DNA of 64,000 bases from JAJFFW01 sp038534195. GTDB taxonomy: Bacteria > Pseudomonadota > Alphaproteobacteria > Caulobacterales > Parvularculaceae. How positions within the stretch are numbered: the first letter of the stretch is position 1; each line of letters begins with the position of its first letter. The stretch covers positions 1-64,000 of the forward strand of contig JBCAXE010000003.1 of NCBI GenBank assembly GCA_038534195.1, read 5' to 3'. A program made the position numbers and the translations under genes. Below are positions 16,785 to 25,292 of this stretch, in pieces. The notes below the pieces were generated by a model, which saw only the letters and a list, made by a program, of their open reading frames with translations, was not told the DNA's origin and searched no databases.

Positions 16785-18188
16785 ATGGCGCAAAACCTTC
16801 CGGCTCTTCTCTACATCATCGCTGGCGTGCTGTTCATCATGGCGCTGCGCGGCCTCTCATCGCCTGAGACGTCGCGCGCCGGCAACCGCTATGGCGTCAT
16901 CGGCATGGCGATCGCGGTTTTGACCACGCTTTTCGTACTCGAAAATAAAGGCGTCGGCACCTGGTTTCTGATAGCACTTGCGGTAGCAGCGGGCGCGGTG
17001 CCCGGCGCGATCATCGCCCGGCGCGTGCCGATGACCGCCATGCCGCAATTGGTGGCGGCGTTTCACTCGCTTGTGGGTCTCGCCGCGGTCCTGATCGCCT
17101 GGGCCGCGTTTCTGGCGCCCACTGCCTTTGGCATTGGGGAGCCCGGACACATTCATCTGTCGTCCGCACTCGAGATGTCGCTCGGCGTCGCCATCGGCGC
17201 GATCACATTCTCCGGATCGTTGATCGCGTTCGCCAAGCTGAACGGGAACATGTCAGGCTCGCCGATCCTTTTGCCCATGCGCCATGTGATCAACCTGGCG
17301 CTCGCCGCAGGCATCGTCATTTTGGTGGGTATGCTGATGACCGGCGAACAGTCGGTGACGACCTTCTTCCTTCTGACGCTGCTTGCGTTCATTCTGGGGT
17401 TCCTGATCATCATCCCCATCGGCGGCGCCGACATGCCGGTCGTGGTCTCGATGCTGAATTCCTATTCCGGCTGGGCCGCGGCGGGCATCGGCTTCACGCT
17501 TGAAAACATGGCGCTAATCATCACCGGCGCTCTCGTCGGCTCATCGGGCGCGATCCTTTCCTACATCATGTGCAAGGGTATGAACCGCTCGTTCATTTCG
17601 GTGATCCTCGGCGGCTTCGGCGGCGACGACGCGGCGGCGGCCGCGGGCGGGGAGGAGACGCGGCCGGTGAAGCAAGGCTCGGCGGACGACGCCGCCTTCA
17701 TCATGAAGAACGCCGGCAAAGTCATCATCGTGCCTGGCTACGGCATGGCCGTCGCTCAGGCGCAGCATGCGCTGAAAGAAATGGCCGACGCGCTGAAGGA
17801 AGAAGGCGTGGAAGTGAAATATGCGATCCACCCGGTCGCTGGCCGCATGCCCGGCCATATGAACGTTCTTCTCGCAGAGGCGCAGGTGCCTTATGATGAA
17901 GTCTTCGAGCTTGAAGACATCAACGCCGAGTTCCGCACGGCGGATGTGGCGTTCGTCATCGGCGCCAACGACGTGACGAACCCGTCGGCGAAAACCGACA
18001 AGACGTCGCCGATCTACGGCATGCCTATTCTGGACGTTGAAAATGCGGGCACGGTGCTGTTCGTGAAGCGCGGAATGGCGTCAGGATACGCCGGCGTTCA
18101 GAACGAGCTCTTCTTCCGCGACAACACAATGATGTTGTTTTCAGACGCGAAGAAAATGTGCGAAGAGATCGTCAAATCGCTGCATTAA
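16785..18188 (+). CDS. pntB: NAD(P) transhydrogenase subunit beta
   Basis: 467 residues from the ATG at 16785. The first 250 residues form about nine membrane helices with LVAAFHSLVGLAAVLIAWA and PVVVSMLNSYSGWAAAGIGF. The C-terminal NADP(H)-binding domain (about 290-467) carries VIIVPGYGMAVAQAQHAL, the adenine-phosphate site, IHPVAGRMPGHMNVLLAEA and VIGANDVTNPSA. These complete the transhydrogenase. An in-frame upstream extension inside pntAB is not needed, since the family begins at this Met. Confidence 0.97.
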   Translation: MAQNLPALLYIIAGVLFIMALRGLSSPETSRAGNRYGVIGMAIAVLTTLFVLENKGVGTWFLIALAVAAGAVPGAIIARRVPMTAMPQLVAAFHSLVGLAAVLIAWAAFLAPTAFGIGEPGHIHLSSALEMSLGVAIGAITFSGSLIAFAKLNGNMSGSPILLPMRHVINLALAAGIVILVGMLMTGEQSVTTFFLLTLLAFILGFLIIIPIGGADMPVVVSMLNSYSGWAAAGIGFTLENMALIITGALVGSSGAILSYIMCKGMNRSFISVILGGFGGDDAAAAAGGEETRPVKQGSADDAAFIMKNAGKVIIVPGYGMAVAQAQHALKEMADALKEEGVEVKYAIHPVAGRMPGHMNVLLAEAQVPYDEVFELEDINAEFRTADVAFVIGANDVTNPSAKTDKTSPIYGMPILDVENAGTVLFVKRGMASGYAGVQNELFFRDNTMMLFSDAKKMCEEIVKSLH

Positions 18189-18210
18189 CAGCGCGAGCGC
18201 GTACACTGCG

Positions 18211-19146
18211 TCAGTTGAACATGTTGAGGCTGAATTCACGCATCAGGTGGAAGCCGACGATCCACTGATTGCGTTCGCCGAGTTCGCGAATGATCGGCGT
18301 TTGCGCGTAATCGTCGAGAATGTAGCGGTAGGAAATGTAGGGGTTGATCGACCAGCGGTCGCCCACATTCACATAGGCGTTGAAACTGCCGCCGAAATCG
18401 CGGAACCCGCGGTCGGTTTCAAACCGCGTCAGACCTGATGACAGGGATTGCGCTTCCGTCACTGTAAAGAATGCGTCTGCGTAGCGGTCGCCGATCCAGG
18501 ATGTCTGCCCCGTGATCGAGGTCGAAATCGGGCCGTAGCGGAATAAAAGCGCGGTGAGCGATCCGTCGACGATCAAACCGCGATGGCCTGTGGCGACGCC
18601 CTTACGCACCTTGAAGCGGAATGAAAATCTGTCTGCGAAGGTTGTCGCCGCGAATCCGCCGAGCTCAACCGTCGTTCCGATGTCGCCAAGTCCTTCAAGG
18701 GCGGGATTTTCATCTTCCCGCCGGTCGCCCACGATCCGGATGGACGGACCAAAGCTGAAGCCGGAAAAGCCGAACAAGGCGAAGTCGGCGCCGTCATCGT
18801 CGAAAAAGACGAAATTACGGAATTTCACGAAAACCTGGGGGTCGGGCTCAAGCTCATAGTCGTTGGAGCCGAAATAGTCCGGCTTATAAATCGGACCAAC
18901 GCCGACGCTTAAGTCGGTGGTGTCGGGCGTCAGAAAGGTGAGGACGCCTATGAGCCCGCGCGCTCGCTTGATCTCGCCGTCGAACTCGTCGTCATTAATC
19001 ACGTCAGGTTGCGGCGGTTCGGGACGTTTGGTGCCGAAGATCGGATCGAGATAGGGCTCGTCGATTGATTGCTGCGCGTTCGCCGCCGTTCCCGCGGCCA
19101 TGCTAAAGACCAGCGCCCCCGCCAATACCGAATACTTCACTGCCAT
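18211..19146 (-). CDS. MipA/OmpV-family outer membrane protein
   Basis: 311 residues. Signal peptide to about residue 24 (AANAQQ). Alternating beta-strands follow, with LSVGVGPIYKPDYFGSNDYE, the usual opening of the MipA/OmpV barrel, and a C-terminal strand ending REFSLNMFN with terminal aromatic residues as expected for BAM substrates. MipA in E. coli scaffolds murein enzymes; other members are porin-like, and which applies here cannot be told. Converges with pntB and has no operon partner. Confidence 0.9.
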   Translation of the reverse strand: MAVKYSVLAGALVFSMAAGTAANAQQSIDEPYLDPIFGTKRPEPPQPDVINDDEFDGEIKRARGLIGVLTFLTPDTTDLSVGVGPIYKPDYFGSNDYELEPDPQVFVKFRNFVFFDDDGADFALFGFSGFSFGPSIRIVGDRREDENPALEGLGDIGTTVELGGFAATTFADRFSFRFKVRKGVATGHRGLIVDGSLTALLFRYGPISTSITGQTSWIGDRYADAFFTVTEAQSLSSGLTRFETDRGFRDFGGSFNAYVNVGDRWSINPYISYRYILDDYAQTPIIRELGERNQWIVGFHLMREFSLNMFN

Positions 19147-19289
19147 TATTACCCCGACCTGCTCAACACGCGGCTCTGTGATTTACGTTTCTCTTACCAG
19201 CAGATTGTGCCCACAACTAGCGTAAATTCAATTAACGATGATTCGAAAATGGCGTATTTTTAACCCTTAAGAGCCCCCGCAAACGCACA

Positions 19290-19315
19290 AAAGCCGCCCG
19301 ATTAGAGGCGGCTTT
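19290..19315 (-). terminator. Rho-independent terminator downstream of rpsU
   Basis: A nine-base-pair stem AAAGCCGCC (19290-19298) with GGCGGCTTT (19307-19315) and an eight-base loop, followed on the minus strand by a TTTTG run. It is about 95 bases after the rpsU stop and just before the mipA promoter region. Confidence 0.75.
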
Positions 19316-19409
19316 GCAACAGTTTGGCTGGATCGCCCTGGCGGCGGGACAGCCTGAAACAGGTGACCTGGTCGGCCGGGCGCCGAGAAGCGCCATGAAC
19401 GAAAGATCC

Positions 19410-19619
19410 CTAGAGGAGGCCTTCGCGCTGCATGCGTTTACGCACGAGCTTGCGCGCGCGGCGCACGGCTTCCGCCTTCTGGCGGGCCTTTTTCTCTGAG
19501 GGCTTTTCGTAGAATTTCCGCCGTTTCATTTCGCGGAATGTGCCTTCGCGCTGCATTTTCTTCTTCAACGCGCGCAGGGCCTGCTCGACATTATTGTCGC
19601 GGACTACAATCTGAACGAT
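19410..19619 (-). CDS. rpsU: 30S ribosomal protein S21, apparent ATC start
   Basis: The body VQIVVRDNNVEQALRALKKK, MQREGTFREMKRRKF and the basic end RKRMQREGLL are S21 beyond doubt (69 residues with the start given). Homologues begin (M)VQI/(M)Q. Here the codon before VQI is ATC and V itself is GTT, so no ATG, GTG or TTG stands where the initiator should be. AAGGAGG ends eight bases before the ATC, ideal spacing. In-frame alternatives are a TTG at 19667 and an ATG at 19745, both without a ribosome binding site and adding 16 or 42 odd residues. A one-base error in ATG, or true ATC initiation, are the two simple readings. COQ9 is divergent, as in many alphaproteobacteria. Confidence 0.9.
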   Translation of the reverse strand: MVQIVVRDNNVEQALRALKKKMQREGTFREMKRRKFYEKPSEKKARQKAEAVRRARKLVRKRMQREGLL

Positions 19620-19644
19620 GGCCAGGGCCTCCTTTTCTATCGCT

Positions 19645-19680
19645 TTAGAGCTCTCTGCAGCTCTCAAATAAAAACGCCAC
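19645..19680 (-). other. Possible 11-codon leader frame in the rpsU 5' region
   Basis: On the minus strand AGGAGGAG is followed five bases later by a GTG (19680) that opens a frame of 11 codons, closed by TAA at 19645-19647. It reads MAFLFESCREL. It overlaps a small hairpin (AGAGCT...AGCTCT) and ends 25 bases before the apparent rpsU start. The ribosome binding site is stronger than chance would suggest, but no family evidence exists. Confidence 0.3.
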
Positions 19681-19764
19681 GTACTCCTCCTGAAGCCAAC
19701 GGAGCCGCGACGTCGCCAACAAACTCGTGTGCGGGTGGCTTTCAAACCGCCCGTTGAATGCCGG

Positions 19765-19793
19765 GCTATAGCAAGGGAGATGTCGCATGTCCA
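19765..19793 (-). promoter_or_regulatory. Probable sigma-70-type promoter of rpsU
   Basis: On the minus strand TGGACA (19793-19788) and TATAGC (19770-19765) are spaced by 17 bases. Transcription would begin near 19757 and give a leader of about 140 bases that contains the short leader frame and a hairpin. Confidence 0.45.
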
Positions 19794-19854
19794 TGGGGTT
19801 ATTTCATCATTAGAAGGTCTTAAATACGCTCAGAGACCCTAGCCGAGGCATCTT

Positions 19855-20532
19855 ATGCGACCAGATCGAACAGACCCCCGTCCGCCAGCCTTCGAGGAGG
19901 CCCGCGCCGCGCTTCTCGCCGAAGCGCTGAGCCTTGTCCCTTTTGACGGCTGGTCGTGGGGAATGATGCGCGAGGCCGCCCAAACGGCGGACGTGGACGC
20001 AGCGACGCTCGCCGCCGCCTTTCCGCACGGTGTCGGGGATTTGCTGCAATTCTGGTCCGAGAACCTCGATGGCGCCATGGAGACGGCGATGGCGGCGCCG
20101 GAGGTTGCGACGATGAAGATCCGCGAAAAAGTCGCCCACGGGGTGAAGGCCCGGCTTATGGCCATGGAAGACGACAAGGAGGCGGCGCGCCGGGCCGCTG
20201 CGACGCTCGCGCTACCGCATATGGCAAGCCTCGGCGCGCGCCTCGTCTGGGCCACCAGCGACAGGCTCTGGCGCGCCCTCGGGGACACCTCCACCGATTT
20301 CAACTTCTATTCAAAACGAGCCATCCTCTCCGGCGTCTGGACATCCACCTTCGCGCGCTGGCTCGCTGACGAAAGCGAGGACGGCGCGCCCACCCATGAC
20401 TTCCTCAGCGCACGCATTGAAAACGTCATGCAGATTGAGAAAGCGAAGGCGACGGTCCGCAAATGGAATATCGATCCGGCGGCGCCCATATCGTGGCTCG
20501 CAAAAATGCGATACGGGTCCAGCAAGTCGTAA
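19855..20532 (+). CDS. COQ9-family protein
   Basis: 225 residues. The helical N-terminus resembles a TetR fold without DNA-binding function (LSLVPFDGWSWGMMREAAQ), and the core carries FNFYSKRAILSGVWTST, then WLADESEDGAPTHDFLSARI, the COQ9 signature. In mitochondria COQ9 binds lipid and presents ubiquinone intermediates to COQ7; the bacterial homologue is presumed to do the same in ubiquinone synthesis. It is divergent from rpsU, a common alphaproteobacterial arrangement. Start at the ATG. Confidence 0.93.
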   Translation: MRPDRTDPRPPAFEEARAALLAEALSLVPFDGWSWGMMREAAQTADVDAATLAAAFPHGVGDLLQFWSENLDGAMETAMAAPEVATMKIREKVAHGVKARLMAMEDDKEAARRAAATLALPHMASLGARLVWATSDRLWRALGDTSTDFNFYSKRAILSGVWTSTFARWLADESEDGAPTHDFLSARIENVMQIEKAKATVRKWNIDPAAPISWLAKMRYGSSKS

Positions 20533-20547
20533 CCGGCGTTTTCTGTC

Positions 20548-20988
20548 ATGAGAACGCAAATTATTGGCGTTTTATATAGCGTCGTTAGCCTCGTCAGTTT
20601 TGGATTAGGCTCGACCTATATCCTGCGCGACACGTTCATGCCTTACCATGCTGAGGCGCTGCAGCAGAAGTGGCAAGCGCTCGACGGCTCCCTGCAGGTT
20701 CTCCTCCTCGCCCTGATGGATGTGGCGGGCGCCGGCTGGATCACGCTCGGGTTGGTCCTCGCCGTGCTGATCCTCGGGCCCTTTCGGGCCGGACGACAAT
20801 GGGCGCGATATTTAATCCCCGCAGCCATCATCGTTTTTTACACGCCGACCCTGGTCGCCACGCTGAACGTCACCTTGCTCACGCCCGCGACGGCGCCGTG
20901 GCAGGGCAACGCGGTGGCCATCTTCATCGCGGTTGTTGGCCTATTGGTCGATGCGCCATGGGCGTCGGAAGGTCGGTCGTCTGATTAG
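20548..20988 (+). CDS. Hypothetical four-helix membrane protein
   Basis: 146 residues with four hydrophobic segments (about 5-27, 46-70, 85-105 and 115-137). No conserved motif was recognised. It starts 16 bases after the COQ9 stop on the same strand and converges with purK. Base composition matches the neighbours. It could be a DUF-type membrane protein of the kind often found next to housekeeping genes; no function is proposed. Confidence 0.65.
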   Translation: MRTQIIGVLYSVVSLVSFGLGSTYILRDTFMPYHAEALQQKWQALDGSLQVLLLALMDVAGAGWITLGLVLAVLILGPFRAGRQWARYLIPAAIIVFYTPTLVATLNVTLLTPATAPWQGNAVAIFIAVVGLLVDAPWASEGRSSD

Positions 20989-20997
20989 AAACTTCCG

Positions 20998-22119
20998 CTA
21001 ACTGAGCGGCGATATCTCGGTAACGTGGCCCATTTTGCGGCCGGGGAGGGCTTTTCTTTTTCCGTATAGGTGGACGCAGAGATTCCGGCTCTGCAGGCAG
21101 GTGCGCCAGTCTTTTACGTCGTCGCCGATCAGGTTTTCCATGACTGCATTGGTGTGACGGGCGGTGTCGCCGAGCGGCCAGCCCGCGACGACGCGCACAT
21201 GCTGTTCGAACTGCGAGACCGCGCAGGCGTCTTGCGTCCAGTGGCCGGAATTGTGAACCCGCGGCGCGAACTCGTTGACGATGACCGAGCCGTCCGCCTT
21301 TACAAAAAACTCAACGCCGATGACGCCCACATAGTCGAGACGTTCAAGCAGGTCGGAGGCGATGCGTTGCGCCGTCCTGATCGTCTCAGCGGAAACTTTC
21401 GCCGGCACGCAGGAGCGGCGCAAAATGCCGCCGCGATGGGTGTTTTCCGCGGGGTCGTAGAGCGCGATTTCGCCTGACCGCGACCGCGCGCCGATGATTG
21501 AGATCTCGCAGGTGAAATCGATGAAGGCTTCGAGGATCGCCGGGCGGGCGCCGATTTCCTCCCAGGCTTTCTTGTTTGCAGCTTCCCAGGTGAGATCAAG
21601 ATCATTCATCTGATCGCTGATCAATGTTTGCCCTTTGCCGTCATAGCCGAAGCGCCGTGTCTTCAAAATCGCCGGGCGCCCGATCTTCTTCAGGCCTTCA
21701 TTAAGGGATGCTACGTCGTCCACGGAATAAAACGCGGCCGTGTCTGCGCCGGCTTCCCGGATGAATTCTTTTTCAGCGAGCCGGTCCTGCGCCACCGCGA
21801 GCGCCTTCGACCCAGGAAAGACGTCGGCGCCGAAATTTTGAAGGATTTCCACGGTGCGCGCCGGCACATTTTCAAATTCATAGGTGACGACGTCAGCGGC
21901 GTTGGCGAACGCTTCGAGCGCATTAACGTCGTCATAGTCGGCGACGGTTTTCTCCGCACACACATCATAGGCGGGGCACGCATCGTCGGGACAGAAGATG
22001 TGCGTTCGCAGACCCAGTTGCGCCGCTGACATGGCGAGCATGCGGCCGAGCTGGCCGCCGCCGAGAATACCGATAACCCCATTCGGTTCGACGGGCGCGG
22101 CGTCGCTGGTTGCGGTCAT
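20998..22119 (-). CDS. purK: 5-(carboxyamino)imidazole ribonucleotide synthase
   Basis: 373 residues of the ATP-grasp family. It starts with IGILGGGQLGRMLAMSAAQLG. The ATP-grasp core has FGYDGKGQ, FIDFTCEISIIGARS, and EFAPRVHNSGHWTQDAC with the metal and substrate residues. It converts AIR, bicarbonate and ATP to N5-CAIR in purine synthesis. The purE stop overlaps the purK start by four bases, so they are translationally coupled. Confidence 0.97.
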   Translation of the reverse strand: MTATSDAAPVEPNGVIGILGGGQLGRMLAMSAAQLGLRTHIFCPDDACPAYDVCAEKTVADYDDVNALEAFANAADVVTYEFENVPARTVEILQNFGADVFPGSKALAVAQDRLAEKEFIREAGADTAAFYSVDDVASLNEGLKKIGRPAILKTRRFGYDGKGQTLISDQMNDLDLTWEAANKKAWEEIGARPAILEAFIDFTCEISIIGARSRSGEIALYDPAENTHRGGILRRSCVPAKVSAETIRTAQRIASDLLERLDYVGVIGVEFFVKADGSVIVNEFAPRVHNSGHWTQDACAVSQFEQHVRVVAGWPLGDTARHTNAVMENLIGDDVKDWRTCLQSRNLCVHLYGKRKALPGRKMGHVTEISPLS

Positions 22120-22628
22120 GACGCGTCCGGCGCCTCCGCAACGCGGCTCGTTTGTTGCGCGCGCCAGGCGTCAAGTCTTTCGGCGAGCGCGCCGTCGAAG
22201 GTCGCGATGATTGAAGCGGCGAGAAGCCCGGCATTCGCGGCGCCGGCCTCGCCAATCGCGACCGTGGCGACGGGCACGCCCGCGGGCATCTGGACGATCG
22301 ATAAGAGACTGTCGAGGCCGTTGAGACTTTTGCTCTGAACGGGCACGCCGATCACGGGCAGGGGGGTCATCGCCGCGACCATGCCTGGCAGGTGCGCCGC
22401 GCCGCCGGCGCCGGCGATGATCACTTTGAGACCGCGATCTTTCGCTTCTTTTGCATAAGCCGAGAGGCGGTCAGGCGTGCGATGGGCGGAGACGATCTTC
22501 GTCTCGTAAGGAGCTTTCAGCGCATCCAGCATGTCGGCGGCTTTGCGCATGGTGGCCCAATCGGATTGCGATCCCATGATCAGTCCGACAAGTGGCGCAT
22601 CCGGGTCAGATCGCATGCTCATGCCCAA
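22116..22628 (-). CDS. purE: N5-carboxyaminoimidazole ribonucleotide mutase
   Basis: 170 residues. VGLIMGSQSDWATMRKAAD, then VSAHRTPDRLSAYA with the catalytic His, IIAGAGGAAHLPGMVAAMT and IGVPVQSKSLNGLDSLLS are the class I PurE motifs. It moves the carboxylate of N5-CAIR to make CAIR. First gene of the purEK pair. A second in-frame Met four residues later could also be used. Confidence 0.97.
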   Translation of the reverse strand: MGMSMRSDPDAPLVGLIMGSQSDWATMRKAADMLDALKAPYETKIVSAHRTPDRLSAYAKEAKDRGLKVIIAGAGGAAHLPGMVAAMTPLPVIGVPVQSKSLNGLDSLLSIVQMPAGVPVATVAIGEAGAANAGLLAASIIATFDGALAERLDAWRAQQTSRVAEAPDAS

Positions 22629-22992
22629 TCTCCGCTCTAGAAAGCGGCGCTTATATCAGGGTTGCGGACGCCTGCAACAGAGGGAGAGGGAGGGAAAAAG
22701 GAGACGGCGGTCATCTGGACGGGGGCGCATGCGACCGCCGCCTCCTCTTTGCTCTGCGGGGTTTGGGCGCGCTTGAGAAGGGGACGAGCGCACTCCCAAC
22801 TGTTGGCCATTGTTTATGGACGGCCAAATTCCGCAGGTTACAAATGTCGTAACCGCGCCCCTTTGCTCAAGGCGTATGCGCTAGAGCGTGTCAAATTTGC
22901 GCCGAGTTGCAATACGCATAGCCTAAGCCGGAAAATCGGCGCATTTTCCCTCCAGTCTTGCGGCGGGGCGCAAACCGACGAAGCTTTATGAA
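22629..22992. other. Gap between purE and the diguanylate cyclase gene
   Basis: 364 bases between divergent genes, so both promoters should lie here. Open frames on the plus strand are without ribosome binding sites or family signal. One inverted repeat, TGCGCCGA (22898-22905) with TCGGCGCA (22936-22943) and a following TTTT, is terminator-like but has no gene upstream of it on that strand. A purine riboswitch was looked for and not seen. Confidence 0.4.
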
Positions 22993-23709
22993 ATGAAGAT
23001 CGGCAAAGACAAACGGGCGACCCCCATCAGCCGGGCCGCCGAAAAGGGAGCGGCGCCGCGGGCGGCGAAAAATGACGCCGTGCCGGCGGTCGATGAAGTC
23101 TCGTTTGTTGGCGTGCCGGAAAACGAGCTGACGCCGCGCGTGCGCAAGGCGTTGTTGAGCCTCATGGAAGAGGTGCGGGCGTTGCGCGCTGAGCTTGATC
23201 AGGCGCGCGCGGAAATGCGGGACCTAAAAACGCTCGCCGACACCGACCCGCTGCTCGGCGTGTTGAACCGGCGTGCGTTCGTCGCGGAATTGAACCGGAC
23301 GCTTGCGCTGATTGAACGATACGCCGTCCCGGCCAGTCTCATCTTCATTGATCTCAATGATATGAAAAAAGTGAATGACGCCCATGGCCATTCGATCGGC
23401 GATCGCGCGTTGAAACACGTATCGGGACTGATCGCTCAAAACATCCGCCAGACCGACGCGCTCGGGCGGCTCGGCGGCGACGAGTTCGGCCTTCTCCTGA
23501 CCCAAACGGAAGCGGCCGACGCGCGCACGAAAGCGGTCTCGCTTCAACAGCTCATTGCTGGCGAACCCCTGACTGTCGATGGCGAAAAGGTGTTCCTCAA
23601 CATCGCATGCGGCGCGGTCGCTCTGTCAAAAGAAATCTCTGCCGAAGAGGCGCTCGACAAGGCCGATGCGGAGATGTACGCGCGAAAACGCGACGCCAAG
23701 CGTGAATAA
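22993..23709 (+). CDS. GGDEF-domain diguanylate cyclase
   Basis: 238 residues. A basic, disordered start (1-40) is followed by a short coiled coil (about 50-82) and a complete GGDEF domain (about 84-238). The active-site motif GGDEF is at 161-165 and the product-inhibition site RQTD at 152-155, at the correct five-residue spacing. FIDLNDMKKVNDAHGHSIGD carries the metal-binding Asp. It should make c-di-GMP in the cytosol with feedback control. No sensory domain or membrane segment. A PilZ receptor lies at 46.9 kb, but a link is speculative. Confidence 0.93.
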   Translation: MKIGKDKRATPISRAAEKGAAPRAAKNDAVPAVDEVSFVGVPENELTPRVRKALLSLMEEVRALRAELDQARAEMRDLKTLADTDPLLGVLNRRAFVAELNRTLALIERYAVPASLIFIDLNDMKKVNDAHGHSIGDRALKHVSGLIAQNIRQTDALGRLGGDEFGLLLTQTEAADARTKAVSLQQLIAGEPLTVDGEKVFLNIACGAVALSKEISAEEALDKADAEMYARKRDAKRE

Positions 23710-23719
23710 GCCCGACGCC

Positions 23720-24019
23720 CTACGCGATAATATCCGGCGTCACTGAATTTTTCAGCTTCTGGATTTCATCCTTAAGCTGAAGCTTTTTCTTCTTCAAACG
23801 CGCGACGGTCAGCCGGTCATGGTGGGGCTGCGAGGTCAGGGCGTCGATCGCGGCGCCAAGGTCGCGATGGTCGTCTTCAAGGGCGGCGATCCGAATCTGT
23901 AGCGCTTCATCGTTTGCGCCGGTTTTGGCTTTTTTCGTTTTGGGCGGCGCGGCGGCGTCATTTGAAGCAACCACTTTAAAACGGCCGTGTTCAAGAGGCG
24001 GCTCTTTATCTTTCGTCAT
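23720..24019 (-). CDS. YdcH-like (DUF465) small coiled-coil protein
   Basis: 99 residues from the ATG at 24019. The first 38 are polar and unstructured; residues 40-92 form the DUF465 helical hairpin with IAALEDDHRDLGAAIDAL and LTVARLKKKKLQLKDEIQKLK, the family's LKKxKLxLKDEI signature. Function of the family is not established. It overlaps the preceding gene by 14 bases, so it is the last gene of ubiX - TIGR02444 - DUF465. A shorter paralogue is at 25293. Confidence 0.85.
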   Translation of the reverse strand: MTKDKEPPLEHGRFKVVASNDAAAPPKTKKAKTGANDEALQIRIAALEDDHRDLGAAIDALTSQPHHDRLTVARLKKKKLQLKDEIQKLKNSVTPDIIA

Positions 24020-24557
24020 GCGCGTTGCTCGTTTCAAGGCGTGCGTCTGGGTGCGCCGTTTCCAGAAGCTCTTCCAAGAGCGAGACGCTGAAGCCGCTGG
24101 CCAAACCGGCGCCGGCCAGAGCGGCGTAGCCGGCGAGGTTGCGCCGCGCTCGCTCCTCCATGGTTCCCGATGTCGCGGGTTGTAGGACCTCGCGGGCGAG
24201 CTTGTCCAGCATCGCCTGTTCGATTTCTTCCGCGTCAAGCTCGGCCTTTTTAACGCGTTCGCGCAAGCGCTGCGCCATGGCGGGATCGGCTTGCGGCGGC
24301 GGCGATTTCAACCGCTTGCGCACAGCCCGCAATTCGACAGTGACGCCGCTCGCCCAACCGGACGTCAGATCATGCGCCTTACGCAATGCAAGTTCGGGAA
24401 GCTGTTCAAAACGCTCCGCGCACCACAGGCACCAGAGCATGACATTAACGTTGAGGCCAAAATCATCCTGAAGTTTCAACAAGAGGCTCGCGACGCCTTT
24501 TTGCGCGTAACGGTCAAGGGACCATTCCCAGAAACTATGAGGCCCCTCAACGCTCAT
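24006..24557 (-). CDS. TIGR02444-family protein
   Basis: 183 residues. SFWEWSLDRYAQKGVASLLLKLQ at the N-terminus and LNVNVMLWCLWCAE match the TIGR02444 family, which is alpha-helical and of unknown role. The C-terminal 70 residues contain a helical stretch rich in Glu and Ala. The start overlaps the ubiX stop by one base. The tie with ubiX is seen in the arrangement only. Confidence 0.85.
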   Translation of the reverse strand: MSVEGPHSFWEWSLDRYAQKGVASLLLKLQDDFGLNVNVMLWCLWCAERFEQLPELALRKAHDLTSGWASGVTVELRAVRKRLKSPPPQADPAMAQRLRERVKKAELDAEEIEQAMLDKLAREVLQPATSGTMEERARRNLAGYAALAGAGLASGFSVSLLEELLETAHPDARLETSNAHDER

Positions 24558-25144
24558 CAGCCGCGCTTGCCTTTTTCAAGATCCTCGCCCCAGCGCTTGG
24601 TGACGGAGGCTTCGAGCCCCAATAGATCAAGCGTTCGCCCGACGGACTGGTCCACAAGCGCCTCCACGGATTTCGGCTCTGCATAAAACGCCGGGAGGGG
24701 CGGCGCGACAATGGCGCCCATTTCCGTCAGCGACGTCATGGTCCGCAATTGGCCGAGATGAAAGGGCGTCTCACGCACCATCAACACGAGCTTGCGGCGT
24801 TCTTTCAAGACGACGTCGGCGGCGCGCGAAATCAGGTTCGAGGTGACGCCGGTGGCGATCTCGGACATCGTCTTCACTGAGCAGGGCGTGATCAGCATGC
24901 CAATTGTTTTGAAAGACCCCGATGAAATCGGCGCGCCGATATCGCCGATGGCGTAGCGATGGTCTGCGAGGGCGGCGAGGTCCGCCGCTTTCATGTCCAG
25001 CTCATAGGAGAGCGTCATTTCGGCAGCTTTGCTGACGACGAGGTGGGTCTCCACGGACGCCTCGCGCAACAGCTCCAGCGCGCGTTTGGCGTAAACGACG
25101 CCCGACGCGCCGGTGACCCCGACAATTAGTTTCTGATTTTTCAT
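24557..25144 (-). CDS. ubiX: Flavin prenyltransferase UbiX
   Basis: 195 residues. LIVGVTGASGVVYAKRALELL is the flavin-binding opening. SGSFKTIGMLITPCSVKTMSEIA and LMVRETPFHLGQLRTM are UbiX/Pad1 motifs. It prenylates FMN to make the cofactor of UbiD, which decarboxylates a ubiquinone precursor. UbiD is not in the window. It leads a three-gene minus-strand operon. Confidence 0.96.
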   Translation of the reverse strand: MKNQKLIVGVTGASGVVYAKRALELLREASVETHLVVSKAAEMTLSYELDMKAADLAALADHRYAIGDIGAPISSGSFKTIGMLITPCSVKTMSEIATGVTSNLISRAADVVLKERRKLVLMVRETPFHLGQLRTMTSLTEMGAIVAPPLPAFYAEPKSVEALVDQSVGRTLDLLGLEASVTKRWGEDLEKGKRG

Positions 25145-25292
25145 AGTTAATACAATGCGATATCCGCATACTTTTCAAGGGTTGGCGAAAGTGTGCCCGC
25201 CGATCGTTCAGATTTGGTTAGCCATAGGCCGGTCGACAATAGCGGCATTTTGGTATTTAATTTAGTGTCACAAAAAATAGGAGGCCTTGACT

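Noticed and set aside
22898..22943. Terminator-like inverted repeat upstream of the diguanylate cyclase gene
   Set aside because: No gene is upstream on that strand, and the loop is 30 bases; probably chance, so not listed as a terminator.
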